Assembly: GCA_044234625.1 (NCBI GenBank)
Contig: JBIIIP010000070.1
Span: forward strand, 1 to 16,209
Direction of reading: 5' to 3'
Length of the DNA stretch: 16,209 nucleotides
From: CACORA01 sp044234625
GTDB lineage: Bacteria; Planctomycetota; Planctomycetia; Pirellulales; UBA1268
Part shown: positions 9,873 through 16,209 of the stretch, one piece after another
Numbering within the stretch: position 1 is the first letter of the stretch
How the letters are laid out: each line of letters starts with the position of its first letter
Translations under genes and position numbers: made by a program
Notes under the pieces: generated by a model
Database searches by the model: none
The model's input: the letters and a program-made list of their open reading frames with translations, nothing else
Told to the model about the DNA's origin: nothing

Positions 9873-11495
9873 GTGCCCAAGCAATTGATGTTCGACGACA
9901 ACGCCCGCGCCAAGCTGCTCAAGGGCGTGGAGAAGCTCGCCGGTGCCGTCGCTGTGACGATGGGCCCCACGGGCCGCAACGTGATCATTGACAAGTCGTT
10001 CGGCGGGCCGACCGTCACCAAGGACGGCGTCACGGTGAGCAAGGAGGTGGATCTGGAGGACGCCTTCGAGAACATGGGCGCCAAGCTCGTCAACGAGGTC
10101 GCCTCCAAGACGTCGGACCTGGCCGGTGACGGCACCACCACCGCTACCGTTTTGGCGCGGGCCATCTTCCGCGAGGGCACGCGGAACGTGGCCGCCGGCA
10201 GCAACCCCACGGCCGTGCGCCGCGGGATCGAGAAGGGCGTGGCAGCGGTCGTCGGCCGGCTGATGGAGATCGCCAAGCGGGTGGAGCGGCCCGAGGAGAT
10301 CGCCCAGGTCGGCGCCATCAGCGCCAACAACGACCGCGCCATCGGCGACCTCCTCGCGGAGGCCCTGGAAAAGGTCGGCAAGGACGGCGTGATCACCGTC
10401 GAGGAAGGCAAGACGACGGAAACGACCGTCCGCTTCGTCGATGGCATGCAGTTCGACAAGGGGTTCGTGTCTCCGTATTTCATCAATCGGCCCGCCGAGA
10501 TGGATTGCGAGCTGCATGACGCGCTGATCCTGATCCACGAGAAAAAGATCTCGAACCTGCGTGATCTCGTGCCCCTTCTCGAGAAGGTGGCGCAGTCGGG
10601 GAAGCCGCTGCTCATCATCGCCGAAGACGTCGATGGCGACGCCCTCGCGGCATTGGTCGTGAACAAGCTGCGGGGCGTGCTCAATGTCTGCGCGGCCAAG
10701 GCACCGGGCTTCGGCGATCGCCGCAAGGCGATGCTTGGCGACGTGGCTGTGCTCACCGGCGGCACGCTCATCAGTGAGGATCTCGGGCTGAAGCTCGAGA
10801 GCCTCGATCTCTCCCATCTCGGCAAGGCGAAGACCGTCACGGTCGACAAGAACGAGACCACGATCGTGCAGGGCGCCGGCAAGCAGGCCGAGGTCCAGGC
10901 CCGTGTGCAGCAGATCCGCAACCAGATCGAGGCCACCGAGAGCGAATACGACCGTGAGAAGCTCCAGGAGCGGTTGGCCAAGCTCACCGGCGGCGTGGCG
11001 ATCGTGTCGGTCGGCGCCGGCACCGAGGCCGAGATGAAGCAGAAGAAGGCCCGGGTGGAAGACGCCCTGCATGCGACCCGCGCTGCGGTCGAAGAAGGCA
11101 TCGTGCCCGGCGGTGGCGTGGCGCTCGTCCGCTGCAAGGAGGCGGTGGAGAAGGCCCGGGCCCAGGCCAAGGGAGACGAAAAGATCGGCGTGGACATCAT
11201 CCTCCACGCCCTCGAGGCTCCGATCCGTCAGATCGCCGACAACGGCGGCATCGACGGCGCGGTGGTGGCCGACGAGGTGTCGACGAAGGACCTCTCGGTG
11301 GGCTATGACGCCAACAAGGGGGAATACGTCGACATGCTCAAGGCGGGCATCATCGACCCCGTGAAGGTGGTGCGCGTTGCCCTCACCAACGCCGCCAGCA
11401 TCGCCGGCCTCATGCTCACCACGGAAGCCTTGGTGACGAATCTCGACAAGGATGAAGCCAAGAAAAAGCAGCGGCCCGAGGGCTCGGTCCGGTAG
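9873..11495 (+). CDS. Chaperonin GroEL, copy 2 (no GGM tail)
   Basis: Second 60-kDa chaperonin subunit, 540 residues from GTG 9873 (VPKQLMFDDNARAKLLKG). ATP-site motifs are intact (TKDGVTV; GDGTTTATVLARAI). The apical substrate groove is canonical, with SPYF, a full GKPLLIIAEDVDGDAL segment and LVPLLEKV. The SEYDREKLQERLAKLTGG hinge and EGIVPGGGVAL match E. coli GroEL well. The C-terminus ends in a charged stretch (DKDEAKKKQRPEGSVR) instead of Gly-Gly-Met repeats. The core is thus closer to the E. coli type than GroEL1, but it lacks the cavity tail. This points to paralogues with different client sets. Mixed rings are possible, but the 3-residue apical difference argues for separate rings. 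It lies directly downstream of groES, in an order unlike the usual groES-groEL pair. Confidence 0.96.
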   Translation: MPKQLMFDDNARAKLLKGVEKLAGAVAVTMGPTGRNVIIDKSFGGPTVTKDGVTVSKEVDLEDAFENMGAKLVNEVASKTSDLAGDGTTTATVLARAIFREGTRNVAAGSNPTAVRRGIEKGVAAVVGRLMEIAKRVERPEEIAQVGAISANNDRAIGDLLAEALEKVGKDGVITVEEGKTTETTVRFVDGMQFDKGFVSPYFINRPAEMDCELHDALILIHEKKISNLRDLVPLLEKVAQSGKPLLIIAEDVDGDALAALVVNKLRGVLNVCAAKAPGFGDRRKAMLGDVAVLTGGTLISEDLGLKLESLDLSHLGKAKTVTVDKNETTIVQGAGKQAEVQARVQQIRNQIEATESEYDREKLQERLAKLTGGVAIVSVGAGTEAEMKQKKARVEDALHATRAAVEEGIVPGGGVALVRCKEAVEKARAQAKGDEKIGVDIILHALEAPIRQIADNGGIDGAVVADEVSTKDLSVGYDANKGEYVDMLKAGIIDPVKVVRVALTNAASIAGLMLTTEALVTNLDKDEAKKKQRPEGSVR

Positions 11496-11510
11496 TTCCC
11501 GGCGGCGGGG

Positions 11511-11580
11511 CACCGGCATGGGGCGGACCGCGGGTGCGGCTGGCAGGCACGGAGGCCGGTCTGCGGGTTCGGTGCCGGTG
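11511..11580 (+). promoter_or_regulatory. Nested inverted repeats before dnaJ
   Basis: The 99-base gap between groEL2 and dnaJ holds three nested pairings. The outer is CACCGGCA (11511-11518) with TGCCGGTG (11573-11580). The middle is GACCG (11526-11530) with CGGTC (11557-11561). The inner is GTGC (11534-11537) with GCAC (11547-11550). A competing stem, GGTTC (11566-11570) with GAACC (11580-11584), would break the outer one. No U-tract follows. It could be an attenuator, a processing site or a weak terminator. In such GC-rich DNA some pairing is expected by chance. Confidence 0.35.
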
Positions 11581-11594
11581 AACCGGGTGCTCAC

Positions 11595-12746
11595 ATGATC
11601 GATCAGCGGTGTTATTACGAGGTGCTCGGGGTCGAGCGGACGGCGACGTCGGCGCAGATCACCGAGTCCTACCGCAAGTTGGCGATCCGGTTTCACCCCG
11701 ACAAGAACCCGGGCGATCAGGAGGCGGCGGCCCGTTTCAAGGAGGCGGCCAGGGCCTACGAGGTTCTGTCGGACGCCGACATGCGGTCGCGGTACGACCG
11801 CTTCGGCCATGCCGGGGTGCAGGGTGGCCAGCGTCACGAATTCAACGACATCTCCGACATCTTCGAGGCCTTCGGCGACCTGTTCGGCGGCGGCATCTTC
11901 GGGGAGGCGTTCGGCGGCCGGCGGCGGGCGAGCCGGGGCCGCAAGGGACGCGACGTGTTCACCAGCGCGAGGCTCTCGCTCCTCGAGGCCGCCCGGGGCA
12001 CCACGCAGTCGGTGTCGTTCACGCGGCATGAAGTGTGCGGCACATGCGACGGCAGCGGCGCGAAGAAGGGCACGCAGCCGCAGCCGTGCGAATATTGCAA
12101 GGGCCATGGGCAGGTGATCCAATCCGCCGGCGTGTTTCGCCTGCAGACCACCTGCCCCGCCTGCCGGGGTGCCGGCAGCGTGATCCGCGAAAAGTGCGCC
12201 GCCTGTGGCGGCGAGGGCGTGACGGAAGAGCATGTCGAGCGCCGCGTGACGATCCCCGCCGGCGTCGACCGCGACGTGCGCGTGCGGCTGGCCGGCGAGG
12301 GGGAGCCTGGCGTGAATGGCGGCGCCCCCGGCGACTGCTTCTGCGTGATCGAGATCGAGGAGCATCCTTTGCTGCAACGGGATGGCCGCGATCTCCACTG
12401 CGAGGTGCCGATCACGTTCAGCCAGGCGGCCCTCGGGGCGACCGTCGAAGTGCCCACGCTCGATGGCCCCAAGCCACTGCAGATCGCCCGCGGCACGCAG
12501 GCGGGCGACGTGATCCGGGTGCGTGGCCAGGGCATGCCCGAGGTGCGCGGCCGCGGCATCGGTGATCTCCACGTGCACGTGCACGTGGAGGTGCCCAAGA
12601 CGCTGTCCACCAAGGCCGAGCAACTCCTGCGCGAGCTGGCCGCCGAGGAACAGAAAGCCGTCAGCCCGAAGCGGTCGAGTTTCTTCAGCCGGCTGGCCGA
12701 GTATTTTCAAGGCGGCGAGCATGCCGCCGCGGAGGAACACACATGA
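11595..12746 (+). CDS. dnaJ: Chaperone DnaJ (type I Hsp40)
   Basis: Hsp70 co-chaperone of 383 residues that delivers unfolded clients to DnaK and stimulates its ATPase. The J-domain has HPD at 34-36, followed by a Gly/Phe-rich linker (about 92-107). Four CxxCxGxG-type zinc repeats come next: Cys148/151, 165/168, 187/190 and 201/204. The client-binding domain ends with the dimerising C-terminus. The start at ATG 11595 gives the standard YYEVLGV opening; there is no Shine-Dalgarno sequence. An Arg/Gly-rich stretch (about 108-119) separates the Gly/Phe linker from the client-binding region. The stop overlaps the start of grpE (ATGA), so translation is coupled. dnaK is not in the window. Confidence 0.97.
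   Translation: MIDQRCYYEVLGVERTATSAQITESYRKLAIRFHPDKNPGDQEAAARFKEAARAYEVLSDADMRSRYDRFGHAGVQGGQRHEFNDISDIFEAFGDLFGGGIFGEAFGGRRRASRGRKGRDVFTSARLSLLEAARGTTQSVSFTRHEVCGTCDGSGAKKGTQPQPCEYCKGHGQVIQSAGVFRLQTTCPACRGAGSVIREKCAACGGEGVTEEHVERRVTIPAGVDRDVRVRLAGEGEPGVNGGAPGDCFCVIEIEEHPLLQRDGRDLHCEVPITFSQAALGATVEVPTLDGPKPLQIARGTQAGDVIRVRGQGMPEVRGRGIGDLHVHVHVEVPKTLSTKAEQLLRELAAEEQKAVSPKRSSFFSRLAEYFQGGEHAAAEEHT
12567..12590. repeat. 24-bp perfect palindrome inside dnaJ
   Basis: Bases 12567-12590 are their own reverse complement: overlapping CACGTG/GTGCAC units flanked by CTC and GAG. They encode the alternating Leu-His-Val-His-Val-His-Val-Glu strand of DnaJ's C-terminal domain. The protein pattern explains part of it, but the exact symmetry also rests on third-base choices. 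Confidence 0.7.
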
Positions 12747-13255
12747 TGCCCGACGAAGAGCCTGATGACGGTGCGACTGGGACCCCGGCGGCGGTGCCGC
12801 CGGCCGACACGATGACGGCCGACCAGGAGGCGGCGGAACTCAGGGACCGGCTGCTGCGGACGCAGGCCGAGTTGGAGAATTTCCGCAAGCGTTCCCGACG
12901 GGAGTATGAGGACGCCCAGCGGTACCGGGAAATCGATCTCCTCCGCGACATCCTTCCCGTTCTGGACAACGTGATGCGGGCCATCGAGGCCAGTGAAAAG
13001 TCGGCCGACGTGGAAACGCTGCGTTCGGGATTCAGGATGACCGCCCACCAAGTCGAAAAATTGCTCGACTCCCATGGCTGCAAGCCGATCGAGACCGACG
13101 GCACGGCGTTTGACCCCACCATCCATGATGCGATCCTCCAGCAGCCGGTCGCCGGCGTGGCGCCGGGCACGATCGTCGGCACCGCCGTGCGCGGCTACAA
13201 GCTCCACGACCGCGTCGTGCGGCCGGCGCAGGTGATCGTCGCGAAGGAAGCCTGA
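12743..13255 (+). CDS. grpE: Nucleotide exchange factor GrpE
   Basis: Releases ADP from DnaK; 170 residues. A disordered acidic N-terminus (about 1-25) leads into the long dimerising helix with the family segment RTQAELENFRKRSRREYEDA (40-59). The C-terminal beta domain ends with GYKLHDRVVRPAQVIV (151-166), the GrpE signature. The first ATG overlaps the dnaJ stop by 4 bases; a second ATG follows at once (12746). GGAGGA just upstream serves as ribosome-binding site. The coupled dnaJ-grpE order suggests balanced supply of the two DnaK partners. Confidence 0.96.
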   Translation: MMPDEEPDDGATGTPAAVPPADTMTADQEAAELRDRLLRTQAELENFRKRSRREYEDAQRYREIDLLRDILPVLDNVMRAIEASEKSADVETLRSGFRMTAHQVEKLLDSHGCKPIETDGTAFDPTIHDAILQQPVAGVAPGTIVGTAVRGYKLHDRVVRPAQVIVAKEA

Positions 13256-13268
13256 AAGGAAACCCCTG

Positions 13269-13541
13269 ATGCCCACCTACGATTACGTCTGCGATGGCTG
13301 CGGCCATGCCTTCGAGCTCTTCCAGTCGATGAGCGACAGCCCGAAGAAGACCTGCCCCGAGTGCGGCAAGAAGAAGCTCCGCCGCCTCATCGGCGCCGGG
13401 GGCGCCATCGTTTTCAAGGGGTCAGGCTTCTACAAGACCGACTATCGCAGCGAGTCATACAAGAAGGCGGCGGCGGCTGATTCCGGCCCGAAGTCAGGAT
13501 CCGCGGAGAGCGGGAAGAAGACCGAAAAAAAGGCGGAGTGA
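13269..13541 (+). CDS. FmdB-type zinc-ribbon protein
   Basis: A small protein of 90 residues whose N-terminal 60 match the FmdB / CxxC-CxxC zinc-ribbon family. It has Cys8-x2-Cys11 and Cys29-x2-Cys32, then the conserved GSGFYKTDYR at 51-60. The rest is a low-complexity Lys/Ala/Ser/Glu tail. The family is named after a putative regulator of formamidase genes, but its role in most bacteria is unknown, and nothing here ties it to amide metabolism. AAGGAAA precedes the ATG at 13269. It follows grpE by 13 bases and overlaps or nearly touches yacG, so it belongs to the chaperone operon. Confidence 0.9.
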   Translation: MPTYDYVCDGCGHAFELFQSMSDSPKKTCPECGKKKLRRLIGAGGAIVFKGSGFYKTDYRSESYKKAAAADSGPKSGSAESGKKTEKKAE

Positions 13542-13552
13542 GCCCGCGTTCC

Positions 13553-13726
13553 ATGCCCAAGTGCCCCGTCTGCGACGCGCCGGTGAACCTCGATACGACG
13601 CCCACGGTGCCGTTCTGCTCTGACCGTTGCCGCCTCATCGATCTGGGCCGGTGGCTCGACGAGGCCTACGCCGTGCCAGAGCCGAAGAAGACGACCGGGG
13701 AGGGCGAAGCCGACGACGAGGGGTGA
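13553..13726 (+). CDS. yacG: DNA gyrase inhibitor YacG
   Basis: A 57-residue zinc-ribbon protein. Cys4-x2-Cys7 and Cys22-x3-Cys26 bind zinc, and CRLIDLGRWLDEAY after the last Cys is the family hallmark (CSxRCxxIDLGxW). In E. coli YacG binds GyrB and blocks DNA binding by gyrase. ATG 13553 was chosen; an in-frame GTG at 13538, overlapping the FmdB stop (GTGA), would add five residues, and neither has a well-placed ribosome-binding site. The acidic tail is variable in the family. It is last in the groE/dnaJ/grpE run. Confidence 0.93.
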   Translation: MPKCPVCDAPVNLDTTPTVPFCSDRCRLIDLGRWLDEAYAVPEPKKTTGEGEADDEG

Positions 13727-13747
13727 GGCAAAAGACGGGCCGGCGCG

Positions 13748-13753
13748 TATACT
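13748..13753 (+). promoter_or_regulatory. Possible -10 box before membrane-protein gene
   Basis: TATACT matches the -10 consensus in 5 of 6 positions and stands out in GC-rich DNA, 41 bases before the ATG at 13794. The -35 region (around 13724-13730) matches poorly, so this is tentative. Confidence 0.3.
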
Positions 13754-13793
13754 CTTCGCCACACCGATGGAACCGATATCGCGAGGGGGCAGC

Positions 13794-14990
13794 ATGGCAA
13801 CCGTCAACGAACAGTCTGCGGGTCGCATCGTTCACGAAATCCGTTGGAGCGAGGCCCTCCCCTGGTGGCTCCTGTTTCGCGCCGCGGCTGCGACGTTTTC
13901 CCCGACCGTCATCCTGCTGGCGGCGTTGGGTGGCCTGGCGACGTGGGCCGGTTGGTCGCTGGCCGACCGTCTGCAGTTGGCCGGCTCAGATCCGGCCACC
14001 GATGCCATCGTCGAATCCGAGCTGGGCGGGCTGACGGGGCCCATCATGCCGAGCGCCGGCGGCGACATCCCCGGTCAGCCGGCCGGCCTCACGCCGAGCA
14101 AGCAGGTGTTTCCGTGGATCCACCGCGCCGTCGACCAGGTGCCCAAGGTCGTCGGTGACGTGCTGCGGATCGTTTCCCTGCCCGTCAGGCCGACTGCCAC
14201 GTTCCGCCAGTCCGGCGGGGCGCTCGCCCGGATCGGCTGGTTCGTTCTCGTGTGGTCGATCTTCGGCACCGCGATCGCGCGGCACGTGGCCCTGAAGCTC
14301 GTGGGGGAGGATGCCCCGGGGCCCTTCGGTTCGCTGTGGTATGGCTCGCGCAAGTGGCTGGCGGCCTTCAATTCGGCCGTCTTCGTGGTCATCGGGATGC
14401 TGGCGCTGTGCATTCCGGGGGCGTTGCTCGGCCTCCTCATGCGCACCGACATCGGCCTGGCGATCGCCGGCGCGATATGGCCGCTGGTGCTCGCCGGGGC
14501 CGTGGTGCTTGCGATCCTGGCAATCGGCGTGGTGGTCGGCTGGCCGCTGATGGTGGCCGCCGTGGGGGTGGAGCGTGGCGACAGCTTCCAGGGAATCTCG
14601 ACCGCCTTTTCCTATGTGTATCAGCGGCCGCTGCACTGCGTATTCTACGCGGTGGTCGCCGCGCTGGTGGCCATCCCGGCCTTCGCCGGCGCCGGCATCC
14701 TCGCCGACGTCACCGGCACGATGGCGCTGTGGGCGGCCAGCTTCGGCATGGGGCACGACCGCACCGTCGCCGTCATCGAGGGCATGCGTTCGGTCGGCGT
14801 TGGCGATGCGGCGGGGCAGCCCTGGGGCATGCAGGCCCTCGCGTTTTGGATGCGCGGCCTCGAATGGCTCCTTGGCTCGTTCGGCTGGGGATATTTCTGG
14901 GCCATCGCCACCGCCGCGTACCTGCTGCTGCGGCAGGATGTCGACGGCACCGAACTCGACGAGGTGGTGCTCGAGGAGCCGGGGGCGTGA
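13794..14990 (+). CDS. Polytopic membrane protein of unknown function
   Basis: I do not recognise a named family. The 398-residue product has about six hydrophobic segments: roughly 38-56, 145-166, 192-216, 222-257 (long, may be two), 281-303 and 357-380. A polar loop lies between the first two (about 64-140, rich in Gly/Pro), and the C-terminus is short and acidic (DGTELDEVVLEEPGA). RGDSFQGISTAFSYVYQRPLH-like wording near 261-281, before the fifth segment, looks like a conserved cytoplasmic element. The start at 13794 is preferred over ATG 13767 because GAGGGGG stands 5 bases upstream. A possible -10 box lies further up. The stop is 3 bases from the stop of the opposing receiver gene. No catalytic or transport motif is visible. 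Confidence 0.85.
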   Translation: MATVNEQSAGRIVHEIRWSEALPWWLLFRAAAATFSPTVILLAALGGLATWAGWSLADRLQLAGSDPATDAIVESELGGLTGPIMPSAGGDIPGQPAGLTPSKQVFPWIHRAVDQVPKVVGDVLRIVSLPVRPTATFRQSGGALARIGWFVLVWSIFGTAIARHVALKLVGEDAPGPFGSLWYGSRKWLAAFNSAVFVVIGMLALCIPGALLGLLMRTDIGLAIAGAIWPLVLAGAVVLAILAIGVVVGWPLMVAAVGVERGDSFQGISTAFSYVYQRPLHCVFYAVVAALVAIPAFAGAGILADVTGTMALWAASFGMGHDRTVAVIEGMRSVGVGDAAGQPWGMQALAFWMRGLEWLLGSFGWGYFWAIATAAYLLLRQDVDGTELDEVVLEEPGA

Positions 14991-14993
14991 GTG

Positions 14994-15362
14994 TCAGCCC
15001 ACCCAGCGGGCGACGAGCCCGGCGAAGCCGCCCAGCAGTTCCCCGCGGCTGACGGCAGCCAGGGCGCCCGCCGCCTTCGAGTCGTCGAGTCGCTGCTTGT
15101 GCACGTGGGGCCCAAAGGCCACGATCCGCATGGGCTCGTCGCCCTGCGCAGCGCAGGCGGTGAGGATCGTCCGCACGCGGGAGAGGATCACGGCGGCGTC
15201 GCCCGTCAGCGACTGGAGATCGACGAGCACGAGGGCGTAGGGCCCGCCCTGCGGCTGGAGGTCGAGGCTGCGGAGTGTCTCGACCTGGGCCCCGATCGGC
15301 CGCCCCAGGGCAGCGATGCGGCTGGTGGACATCAGGTCGGGTGAAACGAGAAGAATGCGCAT
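14994..15362 (-). CDS. Degenerate response-regulator receiver protein
   Basis: A single-domain protein of 122 residues with the receiver-like pattern MRILLVSPDL, then a central ALVLVDL strand (Asp48 at the phospho-acceptor position) and MRIVAFGPHVH as the fourth strand. The acidic pair after strand 1 is reduced to one Asp (Asp9, preceded by Pro). The conserved Lys after strand 5 is Arg106 (VSRGEL). It is therefore probably a pseudo-receiver that signals by binding rather than by phosphorylation. ATG 15362 was chosen because MRILLV is the normal receiver opening; a GTG at 15371 overlaps the upstream P-II-like stop (GTGA) and would add three residues. There is no output domain. It is last in the operon with the P-II-like gene. 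Confidence 0.75.
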   Translation of the reverse strand: MRILLVSPDLMSTSRIAALGRPIGAQVETLRSLDLQPQGGPYALVLVDLQSLTGDAAVILSRVRTILTACAAQGDEPMRIVAFGPHVHKQRLDDSKAAGALAAVSRGELLGGFAGLVARWVG

Positions 15363-15367
15363 GCCTG

Positions 15368-15673
15368 TCACACCGCTTCGCTGCCCCGGACTTCCCGGTA
15401 CAGCTGCACGGACTCCTCCAGGGGCATCACGAACACCTGCCCGCTTCGCCCGGCTCCGGGAAGCGAAAGCGCGGCGACGATCGTGCTCACGGTGCGTTCC
15501 ACGAAATCTTCGTTGACGGCGATTTCCACGCAGGCCTGCTGGACGAGGCGGCCCGACTCCCCGTCGTATCCCTGCGCATCGCAGATCGTCAGCCGCGTGA
15601 CGTGCACGTCGGCCAGCGCCTGGCGGACCGCCTCAACCTGCGATGGCTGGATGACCGTGATGACGAGCCGCAT
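15368..15673 (-). CDS. P-II-like protein with collapsed T-loop
   Basis: A small protein of 101 residues aligning to GlnB/GlnK along its length: MRLVITVIQP for the first strand, EAVRQALADVHVTRLTI for helix 1 and strand 2, VEIAVNEDFVERTVSTIVAAL for strand 3 and helix 2, and QVFVMPLEESVQLYREVRGSEAV at the end. Classical P-II proteins are about 112 residues, with a T-loop of about 20 residues holding the modified Tyr51. Here that stretch is only about 10 residues (DGESGRLVQQ) with no Tyr. The Lys of the GDGKIF ATP motif is Gln79, and the Arg pair of IRTGE is lost (LYREV). ATP/2-oxoglutarate sensing and uridylylation in the usual way are unlikely; the trimer fold may remain. GGCGGAG precedes the ATG. 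It lies 14 bases after the metalloprotease stop. Confidence 0.85.
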   Translation of the reverse strand: MRLVITVIQPSQVEAVRQALADVHVTRLTICDAQGYDGESGRLVQQACVEIAVNEDFVERTVSTIVAALSLPGAGRSGQVFVMPLEESVQLYREVRGSEAV

Positions 15674-15687
15674 GGATGGACTCCGCC

Positions 15688-16209
15688 TTACGGCCGCGGC
15701 AGGGCGAGGTCGGCGTCGAGCACGGCGTCCATGCGCGCTCGCAGGTCGATGAAATGCGCCCGCGACACGTCGTCGAGTTTCACATCCTGCCTGGCCAGGA
15801 GCGCGTCGATGCGGTCACGTGACGACGCCAGCTGCAGCCGGGCCAAGGCCTGGGCGTCCGGCAATGCGGCACCCGACGAGAGCGCCACGTCGGCGAGCCG
15901 GCTCATATAGGCCCGCTGCAGGCCCCGCCGCAGGCTGGCCACCGCCGGCTTGCGGTTGGTGTATTCCCCCGGGCCGAGGGCATCGACCTCGGAGAGGATG
16001 GCCTTCGTGAGCCGGTCGAGCAGTTCCGCCGTGGTGAGGGCGTCCTCATCCGCCGGCACCTTCAGCTCACTGTCGCGCACCCGGGCCAGCGTGACTGGAT
16101 CCAGCAGGCGGTCGAGAACGCGTTGCTGCCACATCAGCACCGCCTCGTGCACCGGGTAGTCGTCGCGGTCGGCCGGCCGCATGCCCCAGTGCGACCACTT
16201 CGTGGCGGC
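15688..16209 (-). CDS. Zinc-dependent metalloprotease (DUF4953/DUF5117 type), C-terminal part
   Basis: Only the last 173 residues are in the window; the frame is open to the right edge, so the true start lies outside. An internal ATG at 16182 is not the start, because the codons before it read KWSHWG and continue the domain. The pattern KWSHWG, YPVHEAVLMWQQRVLDRLLDP, ARVRDSELKVP and NRKPAVASLRRGLQRAY matches the C-terminal end of large planctomycete/Bacteroidetes zinc-dependent metalloproteases with DUF5117 and DUF4953. The HExxH catalytic motif would be upstream and is not seen. Such proteins are usually exported. It is the first visible gene of the operon with the P-II-like and receiver genes. 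The family is recalled from memory and should be treated as probable. Confidence 0.7.
   Translation of the reverse strand, partial: AATKWSHWGMRPADRDDYPVHEAVLMWQQRVLDRLLDPVTLARVRDSELKVPADEDALTTAELLDRLTKAILSEVDALGPGEYTNRKPAVASLRRGLQRAYMSRLADVALSSGAALPDAQALARLQLASSRDRIDALLARQDVKLDDVSRAHFIDLRARMDAVLDADLALPRP

Noticed and set aside
9786..12740. Minus-strand open frame of 984 codons
   Set aside because: Antisense to groEL2 and dnaJ, both clearly coding on the plus strand; composition is His/Ala/Arg/Gly-rich without recognisable domains.

Overview
The window is GC-rich, gene-dense bacterial DNA that most likely comes from a planctomycete (Planctomycetota, perhaps Pirellulales). The pointers are a PEP-CTERM sorting signal, two different GroELs flanking one GroES, a short pseudo-receiver of the type met in planctomycetes, a planctomycete-style P-II-like protein, and the C-terminus of a large DUF4953/DUF5117-type zinc metalloprotease. 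The taxonomic call is inference from protein style; there is no rRNA or tRNA here. I found no CRISPR array, insertion sequence or prophage.

Left part (1-3836, minus strand): an aspartate-family amino-acid cluster transcribed hom -> phosphoglycerate-mutase-like protein -> lysC. Homoserine dehydrogenase and aspartate kinase enclose a member of the archaeal-type ApgM family, which is the family proposed to supply homoserine kinase where classical ThrB is absent. LysC runs off the left edge.

Next (3940-6152, minus strand): a two-gene unit. A secreted protein with two Asp-Thr-Gly (retropepsin-like) motifs and a C-terminal PEP-CTERM signal overlaps a sulfotransferase-like gene by 4 bases (ATGA). 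A 321-base divergent gap separates it from a plus-strand M42 aminopeptidase gene (6474-7535).

Centre (7735-13726, plus strand): a proteostasis block, groEL1 - groES - groEL2 - dnaJ - grpE - FmdB-type zinc ribbon - yacG, mostly with tight spacing or overlaps. GroEL1 has a His-rich and Gly-Gly-Met tail and a three-residue deletion in its apical domain; GroEL2 lacks that tail. dnaK is not in the window, and no CIRCE element is visible upstream of groEL1.

Right part: an unrecognised polytopic membrane protein (13794-14990, plus) converges, three bases apart, with a minus-strand operon. That operon reads partial zinc metalloprotease -> P-II-like protein with a collapsed T-loop and substituted nucleotide-binding residues -> degenerate receiver protein.

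Most of the window is housekeeping. The points most worth a second look are the degenerate P-II/pseudo-receiver pair, the GroEL1 apical deletion, the exosortase-targeted aspartic-protease-like protein coupled to a sulfotransferase, and the predicted non-orthologous homoserine kinase.
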